DNA from: an uncultured Dorea sp.
GTDB lineage: Bacteria > Bacillota > Clostridia > Lachnospirales > Lachnospiraceae
Assembly: GCA_910588745.1 (NCBI GenBank)
Contig: CAJURK010000064.1
Span: 1-12,710 of the forward strand
Direction of reading: 5' to 3'
DNA: 12,710 nucleotides
Part shown: positions 1 to 6,401 of the stretch, piece after piece
Position numbering within the stretch: position 1 is the stretch's first letter
How the letters are laid out: each line of letters opens with the position of its first letter
Program-made: the position numbers and the translations under genes
Notes under the pieces: generated by a model
Databases searched by the model: none
The model's input: the letters and a program-made list of their open reading frames with translations, nothing else
Told to the model about the DNA's origin: nothing

Positions 1-1
1 T

Positions 2-340
2 AAGCTGTCGGACGGATATGAAGCCGAGCAGGAACAGCTAAAGCAGGAAATTGAAACCTTGACAGCCGAGGTCAGCGAAGCCGACACAGAAGCGACCAAT
101 GTCGCCAAGCTGATAGCAGTCACCAAGAAATACACCCGTATTGACGAGCTAACGCCCGAAGTCCTAAACGCATTTGTGGATAAAATCGTTGTCCATGAGC
201 GTGAGAAAAAGGACGGGAAACGGACACAGCAAATCGACATCCACTATTCCTATGTCGGGATTGTGGACATCCCCACGGACGAGGAAATGCGGGAAATGGA
301 ACAGGAATATATGCAGCGCACTACACGTCAAACCGCCTAA
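2..340 (+). CDS. Large serine recombinase, C-terminal part (cut by window edge)
   Basis: The reading frame is open from base 2, so this is the 3' end of a longer gene whose start lies outside the window. It encodes a Glu/Gln/Lys-rich coiled-coil stretch followed by a region with the motifs RIDELTPEVLNAFVDKI and IDIHYSYVGIVDIP. These are typical of the C-terminal DUF4368 domain of large serine recombinases that integrate and excise Tn4451/Tn5397-type conjugative or mobilizable elements of Clostridia. The catalytic serine domain is not visible here. Such genes usually sit at one end of their element, and here a hairpin follows and then a neighbouring gene that is cut short, so the element end should lie within about 80 bases of the stop codon. 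Family assignment is from motif recognition; that the element is complete or active is not known. Confidence 0.88.
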   Translation, partial: KLSDGYEAEQEQLKQEIETLTAEVSEADTEATNVAKLIAVTKKYTRIDELTPEVLNAFVDKIVVHEREKKDGKRTQQIDIHYSYVGIVDIPTDEEMREMEQEYMQRTTRQTA

Positions 341-350
341 ATACAGGCGT

Positions 351-394
351 GGCAGGAGAAAATCTATGCTCCTGCCGATACATATCTATTTTTT
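351..394 (+). terminator. Hairpin after the recombinase gene, probable terminator
   Basis: Perfect 8-bp arms GGCAGGAG (351-358) and CTCCTGCC (369-376) enclose a 10-base loop, 10 bases after the recombinase stop. A T-rich stretch, TATCTATTTTTTA, follows after a gap of about 10 bases, so it is a less than ideal intrinsic terminator. It may also belong to the element end. Confidence 0.55.
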
Positions 395-407
395 ATCCCT
401 ATCTGGT

Positions 408-863
408 TTAACCCATATGGCATACATCACAGACTCTTACTACATCTTTCACTAAGCCCAACGCTCTATCATATCTTGAAATTATTTTTTCTTTTGGGAC
501 ATCATGGCCTCCCGATTCTACCCTTGATTTCACACGCCAAATATTAATTGCAGGATCTGCGGTGAGAATATAATAACAACGAATAAAGTATCCTTTTTCT
601 TTCGCTCTCTCCAATAACCTCAGGTTACGCTCTGTAGACAACACTGTTTCAAAACAAAACTCATTCATCTGCTCAATATGTTCTTCCCGTTGTTTTTCTG
701 CTAATTGCGCCGCTTCCAAATCTGAACACTTTAGATTCTTCTTTATTTCATCGGCATTAATATAATCCATCGGAGGTTTTAACAACTCTGTAAACGTACT
801 TTTTCCCGAACCATTAGGCCCGGCGAATACAACTACTTCAGGCTTTTTTTGCAATACGTTCAC
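408..863 (-). CDS. Zeta-toxin-like P-loop ATPase, C-terminally truncated
   Basis: A 151-residue protein of the zeta-toxin/AAA-like P-loop kinase family. The Walker A motif GPNGSGKS is at residues 15-22, a conserved NADE acid motif at 36-39, FETVLST at 71-77 (the place of the family's ESTLSG motif), and an Arg-rich lid segment RVKSRVESGGHDVP at about 110-123. Characterised zeta toxins phosphorylate UDP-N-acetylglucosamine and so block cell-wall synthesis; this clade is less studied. The start is GTG, chosen because AAAGGAG lies 7 bases upstream; it falls inside the upstream gene, giving a 26-base overlap and likely translational coupling. Relatives I know continue after the VCDxCH motif with a tail of about 40 residues (YDN..., F-K-K-R, W). 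Here the protein ends Met-Gly-stop straight after CH, next to the recombinase element, so it is probably cut by insertion and may be inactive. Confidence 0.8.
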   Translation of the reverse strand: MNVLQKKPEVVVFAGPNGSGKSTFTELLKPPMDYINADEIKKNLKCSDLEAAQLAEKQREEHIEQMNEFCFETVLSTERNLRLLERAKEKGYFIRCYYILTADPAINIWRVKSRVESGGHDVPKEKIISRYDRALGLVKDVVRVCDVCHMG

Positions 864-1059
864 TGTAACGCTCCTTTCTCATTTTTTTCCCGATCTCTAC
901 TCTCGTTCCATCATTACTCTCGTGATATATCGTTTGTGTCTGTCTATCATAAACAACTATAGGAATATCTAATGCTTTCTTCTTTTCCAGCTCAATTTTT
1001 ACCGCCGCATTTGCACGTTTCACAACTGCCTCGTCAGGAATATATTCTTCACGTTTCAT
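838..1059 (-). CDS. Small partner of the zeta-like protein, putative antitoxin
   Basis: A 73-residue, strongly charged protein with alternating Lys/Arg and Glu and no hydrophobic segment, so cytoplasmic. Residues 33-50 (IPIVVYDRQTQTIYHESN) read as a short beta-rich core; the C-terminal third is basic. ATG is preceded by GGAAGGAG with about 7 bases of spacing. It overlaps the downstream zeta-like gene by 26 bases and lies first after the promoter, the order usual for antitoxin and toxin. I do not recognise a named domain; the antitoxin role is inferred from size, order and overlap only. Confidence 0.65.
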   Translation of the reverse strand: MKREEYIPDEAVVKRANAAVKIELEKKKALDIPIVVYDRQTQTIYHESNDGTRVEIGKKMRKERYSERIAKKA

Positions 1060-1158
1060 ATCGTTCTCCTTCCTACTACGTTATACATACTAATAAGAAC
1101 TTCAACTGATGTTGTCTGCCCTAACATCTGTCTACACCGCTTCTTTTGTAATAAGTCC

Positions 1159-1192
1159 AGTATACCATTAATCTTCTGAACTTAGAAGATTA
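1159..1192 (-). promoter_or_regulatory. Promoter and palindromic operator of the zeta-like pair
   Basis: On the minus strand an extended -10, TGGTATACT (core at 1159-1164), lies about 100 bases before the small partner gene. No good -35 is present. Instead a perfect inverted repeat with 9-bp arms, TAATCTTCT (1169-1177) and AGAAGATTA (1184-1192), spans where the -35 would be. An extended -10 with a palindrome in this place suits a repressor site, possibly autoregulation by the antitoxin. As a minus-strand terminator it would be poor because no T-run follows. Confidence 0.5.
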
Positions 1193-1225
1193 TGTTTTTC
1201 ATTTTCTTAATTTCAATAAAATTTT

Positions 1226-2983
1226 TCAAACTGGCAGGCTATCCCTCACACAAAGCGCCCCATACCCCACCTGCGGATTCGGATACATCTCAAATCCCGG
1301 AAGTTCCCTCGCCCCCCTTCTCAGATAAGCCTTCACCTTCTCCCCATACAGATACGGATCATTCCCCTTCACAATCCCCCATTCTTCCAACAACGCCGCG
1401 CTCCCCGTAACAAACGGCGTCGCAAAAGAGGTTCCTGTAAATTCCGCGTATCCCCCGCCTGCCGCCACTGTAGTCACTTTCACCCCCGGCGCGGCAATAT
1501 CCGGCTTCACCAGTTCCCAAAAATCCGGTTCCATCATCGGCCCCCTTCCAGAAAAGTCTGCATAAGTAAACGTCCGCGCGTCATAGGCTCCAACGGTAAT
1601 CACTCTGGATGCCGTAGACGGAATCGTTATCGTCACTTCCGGATTTGGATATGTAAATCCAGTTCCCGAATTCAAAGCGCCTGTTCCCGGAAGCCACAAA
1701 TCATACCTTCCGCTGACCACTTCACCCGCATTCAGCACAATCTGCCAGATTCCGGGCGCCACATAAGACTCCCGCGGAAGGAAATCAATAAAAATTTCCT
1801 GTCTGGTGCTGTAAGGACTGGGTTTTCCATAATATAAGAGAATCTCTGTCTGCCCAACAGTAAACCTCTGCGGCCCAAGTATTTCCTGAAACGGTCCTAC
1901 ACGCACCCCTGATGGATTGATCAGGGAAATCTGCATTGTATCCGTATAAGCCTTCCACACCTGCACATTCAGCCCTGTTTCCCGTTCCTGTACCGCCAGC
2001 TCTATTTTCTGCTCCTCACTGGATCGCAGCGCTCCGCCTGTATGCCCTGCTCCCTTTCCTTCATTCCCCGCGCCGACGCAAATACAAATACGTCCAAGTC
2101 CCGCCACACTGTTCAAATACCGTTCCAGGAGCGACTGGCCGTTGTGCGCGCCATAAGAATTCCCAAAACTGATATTAACCGCCATCGGCATTCCAAGCTC
2201 TATAGCCTTTCGGACCGCATAATCAACTCCCAGCATCAGTTCCGTCGTCCTTGGAAATCCTTCCTGTCTGGGGTTCCCCAGCTTCACCACAATAAGCTCG
2301 CTCTCCGGCGCTACTCCTGCATATGTACCATACGTTTGCCTACCCGCTTCCCCTTTAGCAAAACCGCCCCTTCCGTTTCCCGCCGCTATTCCCGCCACTG
2401 CGGTTCCATGGCCAGAAACATCGACGCTCGGCACCAGCCCCCGGCGAGCTTCCGGCGTTTCCGCACGAAGAGCTTCATTAATCTGTTCTGCCGAATATTC
2501 AACGCCAGGCAGTTCACCGGGCGCCGACTGATCCCACAGATACCGAATCCGCGTACTCCCATCCGAATTCCGAAAATCCGGTAAAGAATAATCGATGCCG
2601 GAATCGATCACCCCCACTAGCGTACCTTGCCCATATAATCCAAAACGAGTTTCCTGTACACTGTCAATACAGGAAACCCGTCTGCCATTTGCCGCTTGAA
2701 AATACAGACGTTTCGGCTTCTCCACATATTCTACCTGGGAAAGCTCGGAAAGCCTGTTAATTAACGACTCACGAATTGTAACTACCGCAAATTCATTCAA
2801 TAATTCTGTTACCCGGACAGACATTTCACGCACCTCTTCCAGGCTGCCGGAATATTTAATGATCAGATCCCACTCCTTATCAATGGGATTATAACCCACC
2901 TCCAAAATCTGCGACTTCTCTCTTTCTTCTTCAGTAGCGTCCATTGCCAGGTTTAAAAGATTCTCCAATTTCTGATTCTGCAT
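1226..2983 (-). CDS. S8 subtilisin-like serine protease, Csp-type
   Basis: A 585-residue subtilase with a complete catalytic set: Asp127 in VGVIDSGID, His192 in SGHGTAVAG, oxyanion Asn307 in GAGNEG and Ser519 in FTGTSFATP. A prodomain of about 95 residues ends in VEYVEKPKRLYF, a sequence typical of the clostridial CspA/B/C proteases, which process the spore cortex hydrolase precursor SleC. As in that group there is no signal peptide, and a beta-rich insert (about residues 325-455) sits between the Asn and Ser blocks. Lachnospiraceae carry several such paralogues, so a germination role here is only possible. The gene begins 27 bases after the rubrerythrin stop with a weak ribosome binding site, suggesting read-through from that gene. 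No clear terminator follows its stop. Confidence 0.9.
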   Translation of the reverse strand: MQNQKLENLLNLAMDATEEEREKSQILEVGYNPIDKEWDLIIKYSGSLEEVREMSVRVTELLNEFAVVTIRESLINRLSELSQVEYVEKPKRLYFQAANGRRVSCIDSVQETRFGLYGQGTLVGVIDSGIDYSLPDFRNSDGSTRIRYLWDQSAPGELPGVEYSAEQINEALRAETPEARRGLVPSVDVSGHGTAVAGIAAGNGRGGFAKGEAGRQTYGTYAGVAPESELIVVKLGNPRQEGFPRTTELMLGVDYAVRKAIELGMPMAVNISFGNSYGAHNGQSLLERYLNSVAGLGRICICVGAGNEGKGAGHTGGALRSSEEQKIELAVQERETGLNVQVWKAYTDTMQISLINPSGVRVGPFQEILGPQRFTVGQTEILLYYGKPSPYSTRQEIFIDFLPRESYVAPGIWQIVLNAGEVVSGRYDLWLPGTGALNSGTGFTYPNPEVTITIPSTASRVITVGAYDARTFTYADFSGRGPMMEPDFWELVKPDIAAPGVKVTTVAAGGGYAEFTGTSFATPFVTGSAALLEEWGIVKGNDPYLYGEKVKAYLRRGARELPGFEMYPNPQVGYGALCVRDSLPV

Positions 2984-3010
2984 AAAACTCTGCTTTCATC
3001 GCTCTTTCTA

Positions 3011-3634
3011 TTATCTTACTTTCGTTCCTGCAATTTCAGAACAGATATAAGGGGCAAGTTCCAACGGAATAAAATATCCTTTGTCATGGTGACACACCGG
3101 ACAGCTCGCCGGCGCTTTTCCGCCTTCATGAATATATCCGCAGTTCAAACACATCCAAACGCCGGCGCCGGATGGTTCAAAATACTCGTTCTTCTCCAAA
3201 AGTTCCTTAATATAACGAAAACGCTGCGCATGTACATGCTCCACTTCTGCAATCTGATAGAATGCGGACGCCGCCTCATAGAATCCTTCCTCCTTCGCAG
3301 TATCCCCAAACGCCTGATATACGTCTTCGTATTCTTCTGTTTCATTATGCTCCGCCGCCTTAACTAAATCTAACAGCGAATCAAATGTATCTACCGGAAA
3401 GCCTCCGCAGATATCGATATTTGTTCCTTCTGATTTCTTCAGCAGATCATAATATACTTCTGCGTGGGTTCTTTCCTGCTCCGCCGTAAACAAAAAAATC
3501 CTTTCAACTGCCTGCATTCCCTGTTTTCTTGCTGTTTCGGCCGCAAACGTATATCTGTTCCTCGCCTGGCTTTCTCCTGCAAATGCTTTCATCAGATTCT
3601 CTTTGGTTTTACTTGAATTAAAATCAACCGCCAT
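3011..3634 (-). CDS. rbr: Rubrerythrin
   Basis: A 207-residue rubrerythrin, a cytoplasmic non-haem iron peroxidase that reduces hydrogen peroxide in anaerobes. The N-terminal four-helix ferritin-like domain carries the di-iron ligands: Glu21 in FAGESQA, the ExxH pair Glu54/His57, Glu95 and Glu98 in AEHNETEEY, and the ExxH pair Glu130/His133. The C-terminal rubredoxin-like domain has the CxxC pairs Cys162/Cys165 and Cys178/Cys181 that bind one iron. Length is close to the usual 190-200, with about 15 extra residues at the C-terminus. The ATG is preceded by AGGAGG with 7-8 bases of spacing. It is first in a probable two-gene unit with the S8 protease. I could not find a convincing promoter or PerR box in the 61 bases upstream. 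Confidence 0.96.
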   Translation of the reverse strand: MAVDFNSSKTKENLMKAFAGESQARNRYTFAAETARKQGMQAVERIFLFTAEQERTHAEVYYDLLKKSEGTNIDICGGFPVDTFDSLLDLVKAAEHNETEEYEDVYQAFGDTAKEEGFYEAASAFYQIAEVEHVHAQRFRYIKELLEKNEYFEPSGAGVWMCLNCGYIHEGGKAPASCPVCHHDKGYFIPLELAPYICSEIAGTKVR

Positions 3635-3695
3635 GCTGCACCCTCCTCTTTTTTTGATTAGTATGCTGCAAAACGGTTGAAATATACTCGTTGCA

Positions 3696-4712
3696 CTAAT
3701 TAAATCCTATAATTTTTCTCGCCATAAGATAAGCCAGCGAAGACATCCTTCTCCCCGAACGCCCCGGCAGATTCATGGTCTGTCCAAGAATCCCATGACG
3801 GATATGAAAAAAAGTTTTTTTATCCTTTTGTTTCAGATACTTCCACAATTCCTTCTTCTTCTCAAGATTCTCCGCATCCTTAGACCGGATGCAAAGAATA
3901 GAGGATATCGTCATCATAATCGCCAAATATTTCTGCATATAAGAACGCAGTTTCTTATTACTGATTTCCCGCATCTGATACATATCAATCATGCGTTTAG
4001 TCACAAAAATCTGCTGGTCAATCCGCTTAATCATTACCTTTTCATTGACTGACTGATCCTCTCTTCCGATATAGTAACGGTAAAAATCCTCATCCATATA
4101 ATACAGCTTTCTTACATGCGGCAAGGGATAATATACATAGATATTATCAACATAAAAAGTATGCTTCGGAAGCTCAAGCTGGCAAAGCTTTAACAAATCT
4201 GTCCGATAAATGACCGAATGCATCAGTATATACTGATCCAAACGAAAATGCCCTGCATCCGACCACTTAAACACGACATCCTGCGGCAAGGCGTTTCGGT
4301 AATGTACCACTTTCTTGTGGGCGGCCCCTTCCTTCTCATACACATAATTGGAAATAAACATATCTACTTCTGTCCCTTCCGTCTCCATCTCCCGAAGAAC
4401 AGAAAGAATATTCTGAAGGGATTCTTCCCTTACCCAATCGTCGCTGTCTACCACTTTGAAATATTTACCGGACGCTTTTTTCAGCCCATAATTGACCGCG
4501 TCTCCATGCCCTCCGTTTTCCTTATCTATCACCCGGATAATCTCCGGGTACTTTTCTTCATACTCCCTGGCAATTTTCAAAGTACCGTCTTTCGATCCGT
4601 CATTTACAATAATAATCTCCACATCCTCGCCTCCGGGAAGGATACTCTCGATAGCATGGGCCATATATTCCTGGGAATTATAACATGGAACTGCAAATGA
4701 AATGTATTTCAT
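3696..4712 (-). CDS. Family 2 glycosyltransferase
   Basis: A 338-residue GT-A fold enzyme. The N-terminus begins with the family hallmark YISFAVPCYNSQEYM; VNDGS is at residues 36-40, NGGHGDAVNYG at 66-76, and the metal-binding DxD-like motif DSDD at 89-92 before a Trp. It should transfer a sugar from a nucleotide donor to a cell-surface glycan or lipid carrier; acceptor and sugar cannot be read from sequence. The second half is Lys/Arg-rich with at most one weakly hydrophobic helix, so a cytoplasmic or membrane-associated protein. An in-frame ATG exists 22 codons upstream, but the start at 4712 has AGGAGG 8 bases before it and the promoter places transcription start after the upstream ATG. 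It is a single gene, not part of a visible polysaccharide cluster. Confidence 0.9.
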   Translation of the reverse strand: MKYISFAVPCYNSQEYMAHAIESILPGGEDVEIIIVNDGSKDGTLKIAREYEEKYPEIIRVIDKENGGHGDAVNYGLKKASGKYFKVVDSDDWVREESLQNILSVLREMETEGTEVDMFISNYVYEKEGAAHKKVVHYRNALPQDVVFKWSDAGHFRLDQYILMHSVIYRTDLLKLCQLELPKHTFYVDNIYVYYPLPHVRKLYYMDEDFYRYYIGREDQSVNEKVMIKRIDQQIFVTKRMIDMYQMREISNKKLRSYMQKYLAIMMTISSILCIRSKDAENLEKKKELWKYLKQKDKKTFFHIRHGILGQTMNLPGRSGRRMSSLAYLMARKIIGFN

Positions 4713-4766
4713 AATTTTATCCTCCTGTGCAGAAGATTTCGCATACTCTGCATCACACCTTTCAAT

Positions 4767-4795
4767 AGTATATATCATTCCATTTTATTTTCCAA
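4767..4795 (-). promoter_or_regulatory. Promoter of the glycosyltransferase gene
   Basis: TTGGAA (4790-4795) and TATACT (4767-4772) are separated by 17 bases on the minus strand. Transcription would start near 4760, about 48 bases before the ATG at 4712 and downstream of the alternative ATG at 4778, which argues against the longer start. Confidence 0.6.
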
Positions 4796-4925
4796 CTTAA
4801 AATTTAAAATATTATCTCCACTTTGAAAGGGTTCTAGTTGTTTTTATTCAAAAGATTCTTTATAGCCTTCATTTACATTGCTGTTCATAGTTTGTTCATT
4901 TTAATTTTAAAAAACCTTCATCTAT

Positions 4926-5033
4926 TCAACATTTTTTCTTCACAGGTATATCGTATACTAATATCATCGAAAGAAAAAATAAAACATCAATAACGACGTT
5001 AAGTATTTCATACTTTAGAATAAGCTTTTTCAT
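4926..5033 (-). CDS. Possible 35-residue hydrophobic peptide
   Basis: An ATG-started frame of 35 codons follows the large hairpin directly. The product begins MKKLILKYEIL, has one hydrophobic segment (about residues 10-28, including VLFFLSMILVY) and ends with Lys-Lys-Lys-Cys, an outline seen in single-pass membrane peptides. There is no ribosome binding site before it: the bases just upstream are the closing arm of the hairpin. It may be a chance reading frame; evidence for translation is weak. A small membrane toxin or leader product are possibilities only. Confidence 0.25.
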   Translation of the reverse strand: MKKLILKYEILNVVIDVLFFLSMILVYDIPVKKKC

Positions 5034-5038
5034 AATAC

Positions 5039-5071
5039 GTGCCGGGCATCGCGGAAGCGGTGACCCGGCAT
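5039..5071. ncRNA. Strong GC-rich hairpin of unknown role
   Basis: Arms GTGCCGGGCATCGC (5039-5052) and GCGGTGACCCGGCAT (5057-5071) pair over about 14 positions with two or three G-U wobbles and one bulged A, closed by GGAA on the plus strand (a GNRA tetraloop) or TTCC on the minus strand. It is much more GC-rich than its AT-rich surroundings. No T-run follows on either strand, so it is not a standard terminator. Either a structured RNA, an attenuator element of the minus-strand leader, or a dispersed palindromic repeat. Confidence 0.45.
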
Positions 5072-5090
5072 CCTCCCTTTTATCGGCATT

Positions 5091-5129
5091 TTAGCCGGCA
5101 GGCTCATAGCATTTCATCCATTGTTTCAT
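5091..5129 (-). CDS. 12-codon leader-peptide-like ORF
   Basis: ATG to TAA encodes MKQWMKCYEPAG. It lies about 16 bases after the expected start of a minus-strand transcript and just before the large hairpin, the usual place for an attenuator leader peptide. The ribosome binding site is weak (AAGTGG at best). Function and even translation are unproven. Confidence 0.25.
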   Translation of the reverse strand: MKQWMKCYEPAG

Positions 5130-5151
5130 GGTTTATACCACTTTTACACCA

Positions 5152-5181
5152 TTTATATTTTTTCAGATTTTTCCATGTAAA
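5152..5181 (-). promoter_or_regulatory. Candidate promoter of the leader/hairpin cassette
   Basis: TTTACA (5176-5181) and TATAAA (5152-5157) are 18 bases apart on the minus strand. The region is AT-rich, so chance matches are likely, but it is the best promoter between the gene ending at 5239 and the leader-like ORF at 5129. Confidence 0.4.
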
Positions 5182-5238
5182 AACACAATCAGATAAACTC
5201 TAATGGTACACAATAACATATAATAAAATATCACTGCT

Positions 5239-5676
5239 CTAATCTGGTATTATTCTTCCTTCTTTATAGCAAAGCGCTAAATATTCTCTGGATTGATAGT
5301 ACAAATCCGTATTAAAATTTAAAATCCTCTTTGCCAGCCAGGAACCATATACTTCTTTGATACCCTGTATAACATTTTTCTCCTCATAGCAGTCTTCAAT
5401 CAATCTTGAAAATACTTCTCCAATATCCCAATAATCCGGCACTATAAATTTACACCCGGTAAGATTATCAAAATTGCCATCTGAAATAGCATTCCTTTGC
5501 ATAAAGTCATCTGCAACTTTTTCTATCGGCTCACAATGAAATACATCCGCATAACTATAAATACGTTTCAAATCAGCATCCAGACATTTTACAATATCGT
5601 CCCTGCAGTTTTTACTTCTTCTTGCTATATACTCTATGAGACTACAGGTATAAAACAAATTATCATTATTCTTCAT
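5239..5676 (-). CDS. Conserved hypothetical partner of the DUF3990 protein
   Basis: A 145-residue cytoplasmic, mostly helical and acidic protein. The N-terminus FYTCSLIEYIARRSKN and the motifs DLKRIYSYADVFHCEPIEKV and YWDIGEVFSRLIED resemble proteins I recall next to DUF3990 genes in Clostridia; the first half is reminiscent of DUF3791-type proteins, but I cannot confirm a family. The ATG has GAAAGGAG 9 bases upstream, inside the end of the preceding gene, and the two genes overlap by 11 bases, so translation is likely coupled. Position and overlap suggest an antitoxin or accessory role. No terminator hairpin is seen after its stop. Confidence 0.72.
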   Translation of the reverse strand: MKNNDNLFYTCSLIEYIARRSKNCRDDIVKCLDADLKRIYSYADVFHCEPIEKVADDFMQRNAISDGNFDNLTGCKFIVPDYWDIGEVFSRLIEDCYEEKNVIQGIKEVYGSWLAKRILNFNTDLYYQSREYLALCYKEGRIIPD

Positions 5677-6136
5677 AAACCGGTACTCCTTTCAAAAATT
5701 TTAATGTTGTTAATGCCCTTGCTGTATGAAAACTAATCTGATGTGTAGGATATTTAAATTTAGCCAATCCCCAAAAAGCCGCTCTTGAAATTTTCCCTTC
5801 TATAAATCCCTGTATATAATTGTAAATTGTATCGTCTGCCATTGGCCCTTCTACAATATCAAAATCATGTGCTTGTCCACTTCTGCCAGCCACAATAAAA
5901 TCCAGCCATTCTTCTGTCATATTCTCAAAAGTAAGGCAACGCAAATCCCTGTCTGGAATATATTCATATAGACTAATATATCCAGTCTCTCCAAATCGGG
6001 CAGCCCAACGCTCTGCCTGCTTCTTAAAAACGGTACAGTAAAAACCAAAGTAAAAGTCTTTATTATATTTTGCCAATCTTATCTCTGGCATTTCTACAAT
6101 TTGAGAACTTCCATGATAAATAATCCTTTTCTCCAT
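5666..6136 (-). CDS. DUF3990-type protein, ADP-ribosyltransferase-like
   Basis: A 156-residue protein with the pattern of DUF3990 (PF13151): RIIYHGSS at the N-terminus, the DFYFGFYCT block, a KKQAERWA helix, and the closing motif HQISFHTARAL. DUF3990 is grouped with the ADP-ribosyltransferase fold. By analogy His8 of YHGS, Tyr33 of GFYCT and Gln133 of HQISF could be the three active-site positions; that assignment is inference. The start at 6136 is chosen because GGGAG lies 5-6 bases upstream; an in-frame ATG four codons earlier (6148) lacks a ribosome binding site. It is first in a two-gene operon with its overlapping partner. A toxin role is plausible for a small cytoplasmic enzyme of this fold but not shown. 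Confidence 0.8.
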   Translation of the reverse strand: MEKRIIYHGSSQIVEMPEIRLAKYNKDFYFGFYCTVFKKQAERWAARFGETGYISLYEYIPDRDLRCLTFENMTEEWLDFIVAGRSGQAHDFDIVEGPMADDTIYNYIQGFIEGKISRAAFWGLAKFKYPTHQISFHTARALTTLKFLKGVPVYEE

Positions 6137-6183
6137 ATTTTCTCCCATATAATCAATTGCACATATTCATTTTACTGATATAT

Positions 6184-6212
6184 AGTATACGTAAAAAAAA
6201 CTATTTAGACAA
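6184..6212 (-). promoter_or_regulatory. Promoter of the DUF3990 operon
   Basis: TTGTCT (6207-6212) and TATACT (6184-6189) are separated by 17 bases on the minus strand, placing the start of transcription about 45 bases before the ATG. The -10 overlaps ACGTATACT, a motif repeated in both arms of the palindrome at 6349-6389, so it may also be an operator. Confidence 0.6.
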
Positions 6213-6348
6213 GTATCATCTATATCGTCAAAAAACATATTTGACCTGTAAATGGTGTTTGATTCGAACATTTTTCACATTTCATCTTGCCATATAGCTA
6301 TCTGTATACTATTTTATTTTCCTGAATCCAAATGTCTGTATAAAAATA

Positions 6349-6389
6349 TTCCACGTATACTATTACAAAAGAGTTAAGTATACGTGGAA
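6349..6389. repeat. 41-bp palindrome with 13-bp arms
   Basis: TTCCACGTATACT (6349-6361) and AGTATACGTGGAA (6377-6389) are perfect inverted repeats around a 15-base spacer. The first nine bases of the right arm (AGTATACGT) recur at 6184-6192 over the DUF3990 promoter. It lies immediately beside the transposase remnant. On the minus strand TATTTTTATAC follows, so weak terminator activity is possible. Confidence 0.75.
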
Positions 6390-6401
6390 ATCCATCTTTT
6401 A

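Noticed and set aside
174..455. Plus-strand open frame overlapping the recombinase end
   Set aside because: It lies over the well-matched recombinase frame and the element boundary, has no ribosome binding site and no recognisable motif.
1192..1410. Plus-strand Pro/Ser-rich open frame
   Set aside because: It is the antisense shadow of the S8 protease C-terminus; the low-complexity Pro/Ser content comes from the opposite codons.
2042..2584. 180-codon plus-strand open frame inside the S8 gene
   Set aside because: It is fully antisense to a complete subtilase with all catalytic motifs, has no plausible ribosome binding site, and its composition is Arg/Pro/Ser-rich like other shadows.
5039..5071. 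SRP RNA, cyclic-di-GMP riboswitch or T-box as identity of the GC-rich hairpin
   Set aside because: The GGAA loop recalls SRP RNA, but the conserved internal loops are missing; no cyclic-di-GMP aptamer core or T-box GGGTGGTACCGCG-type sequence is present.
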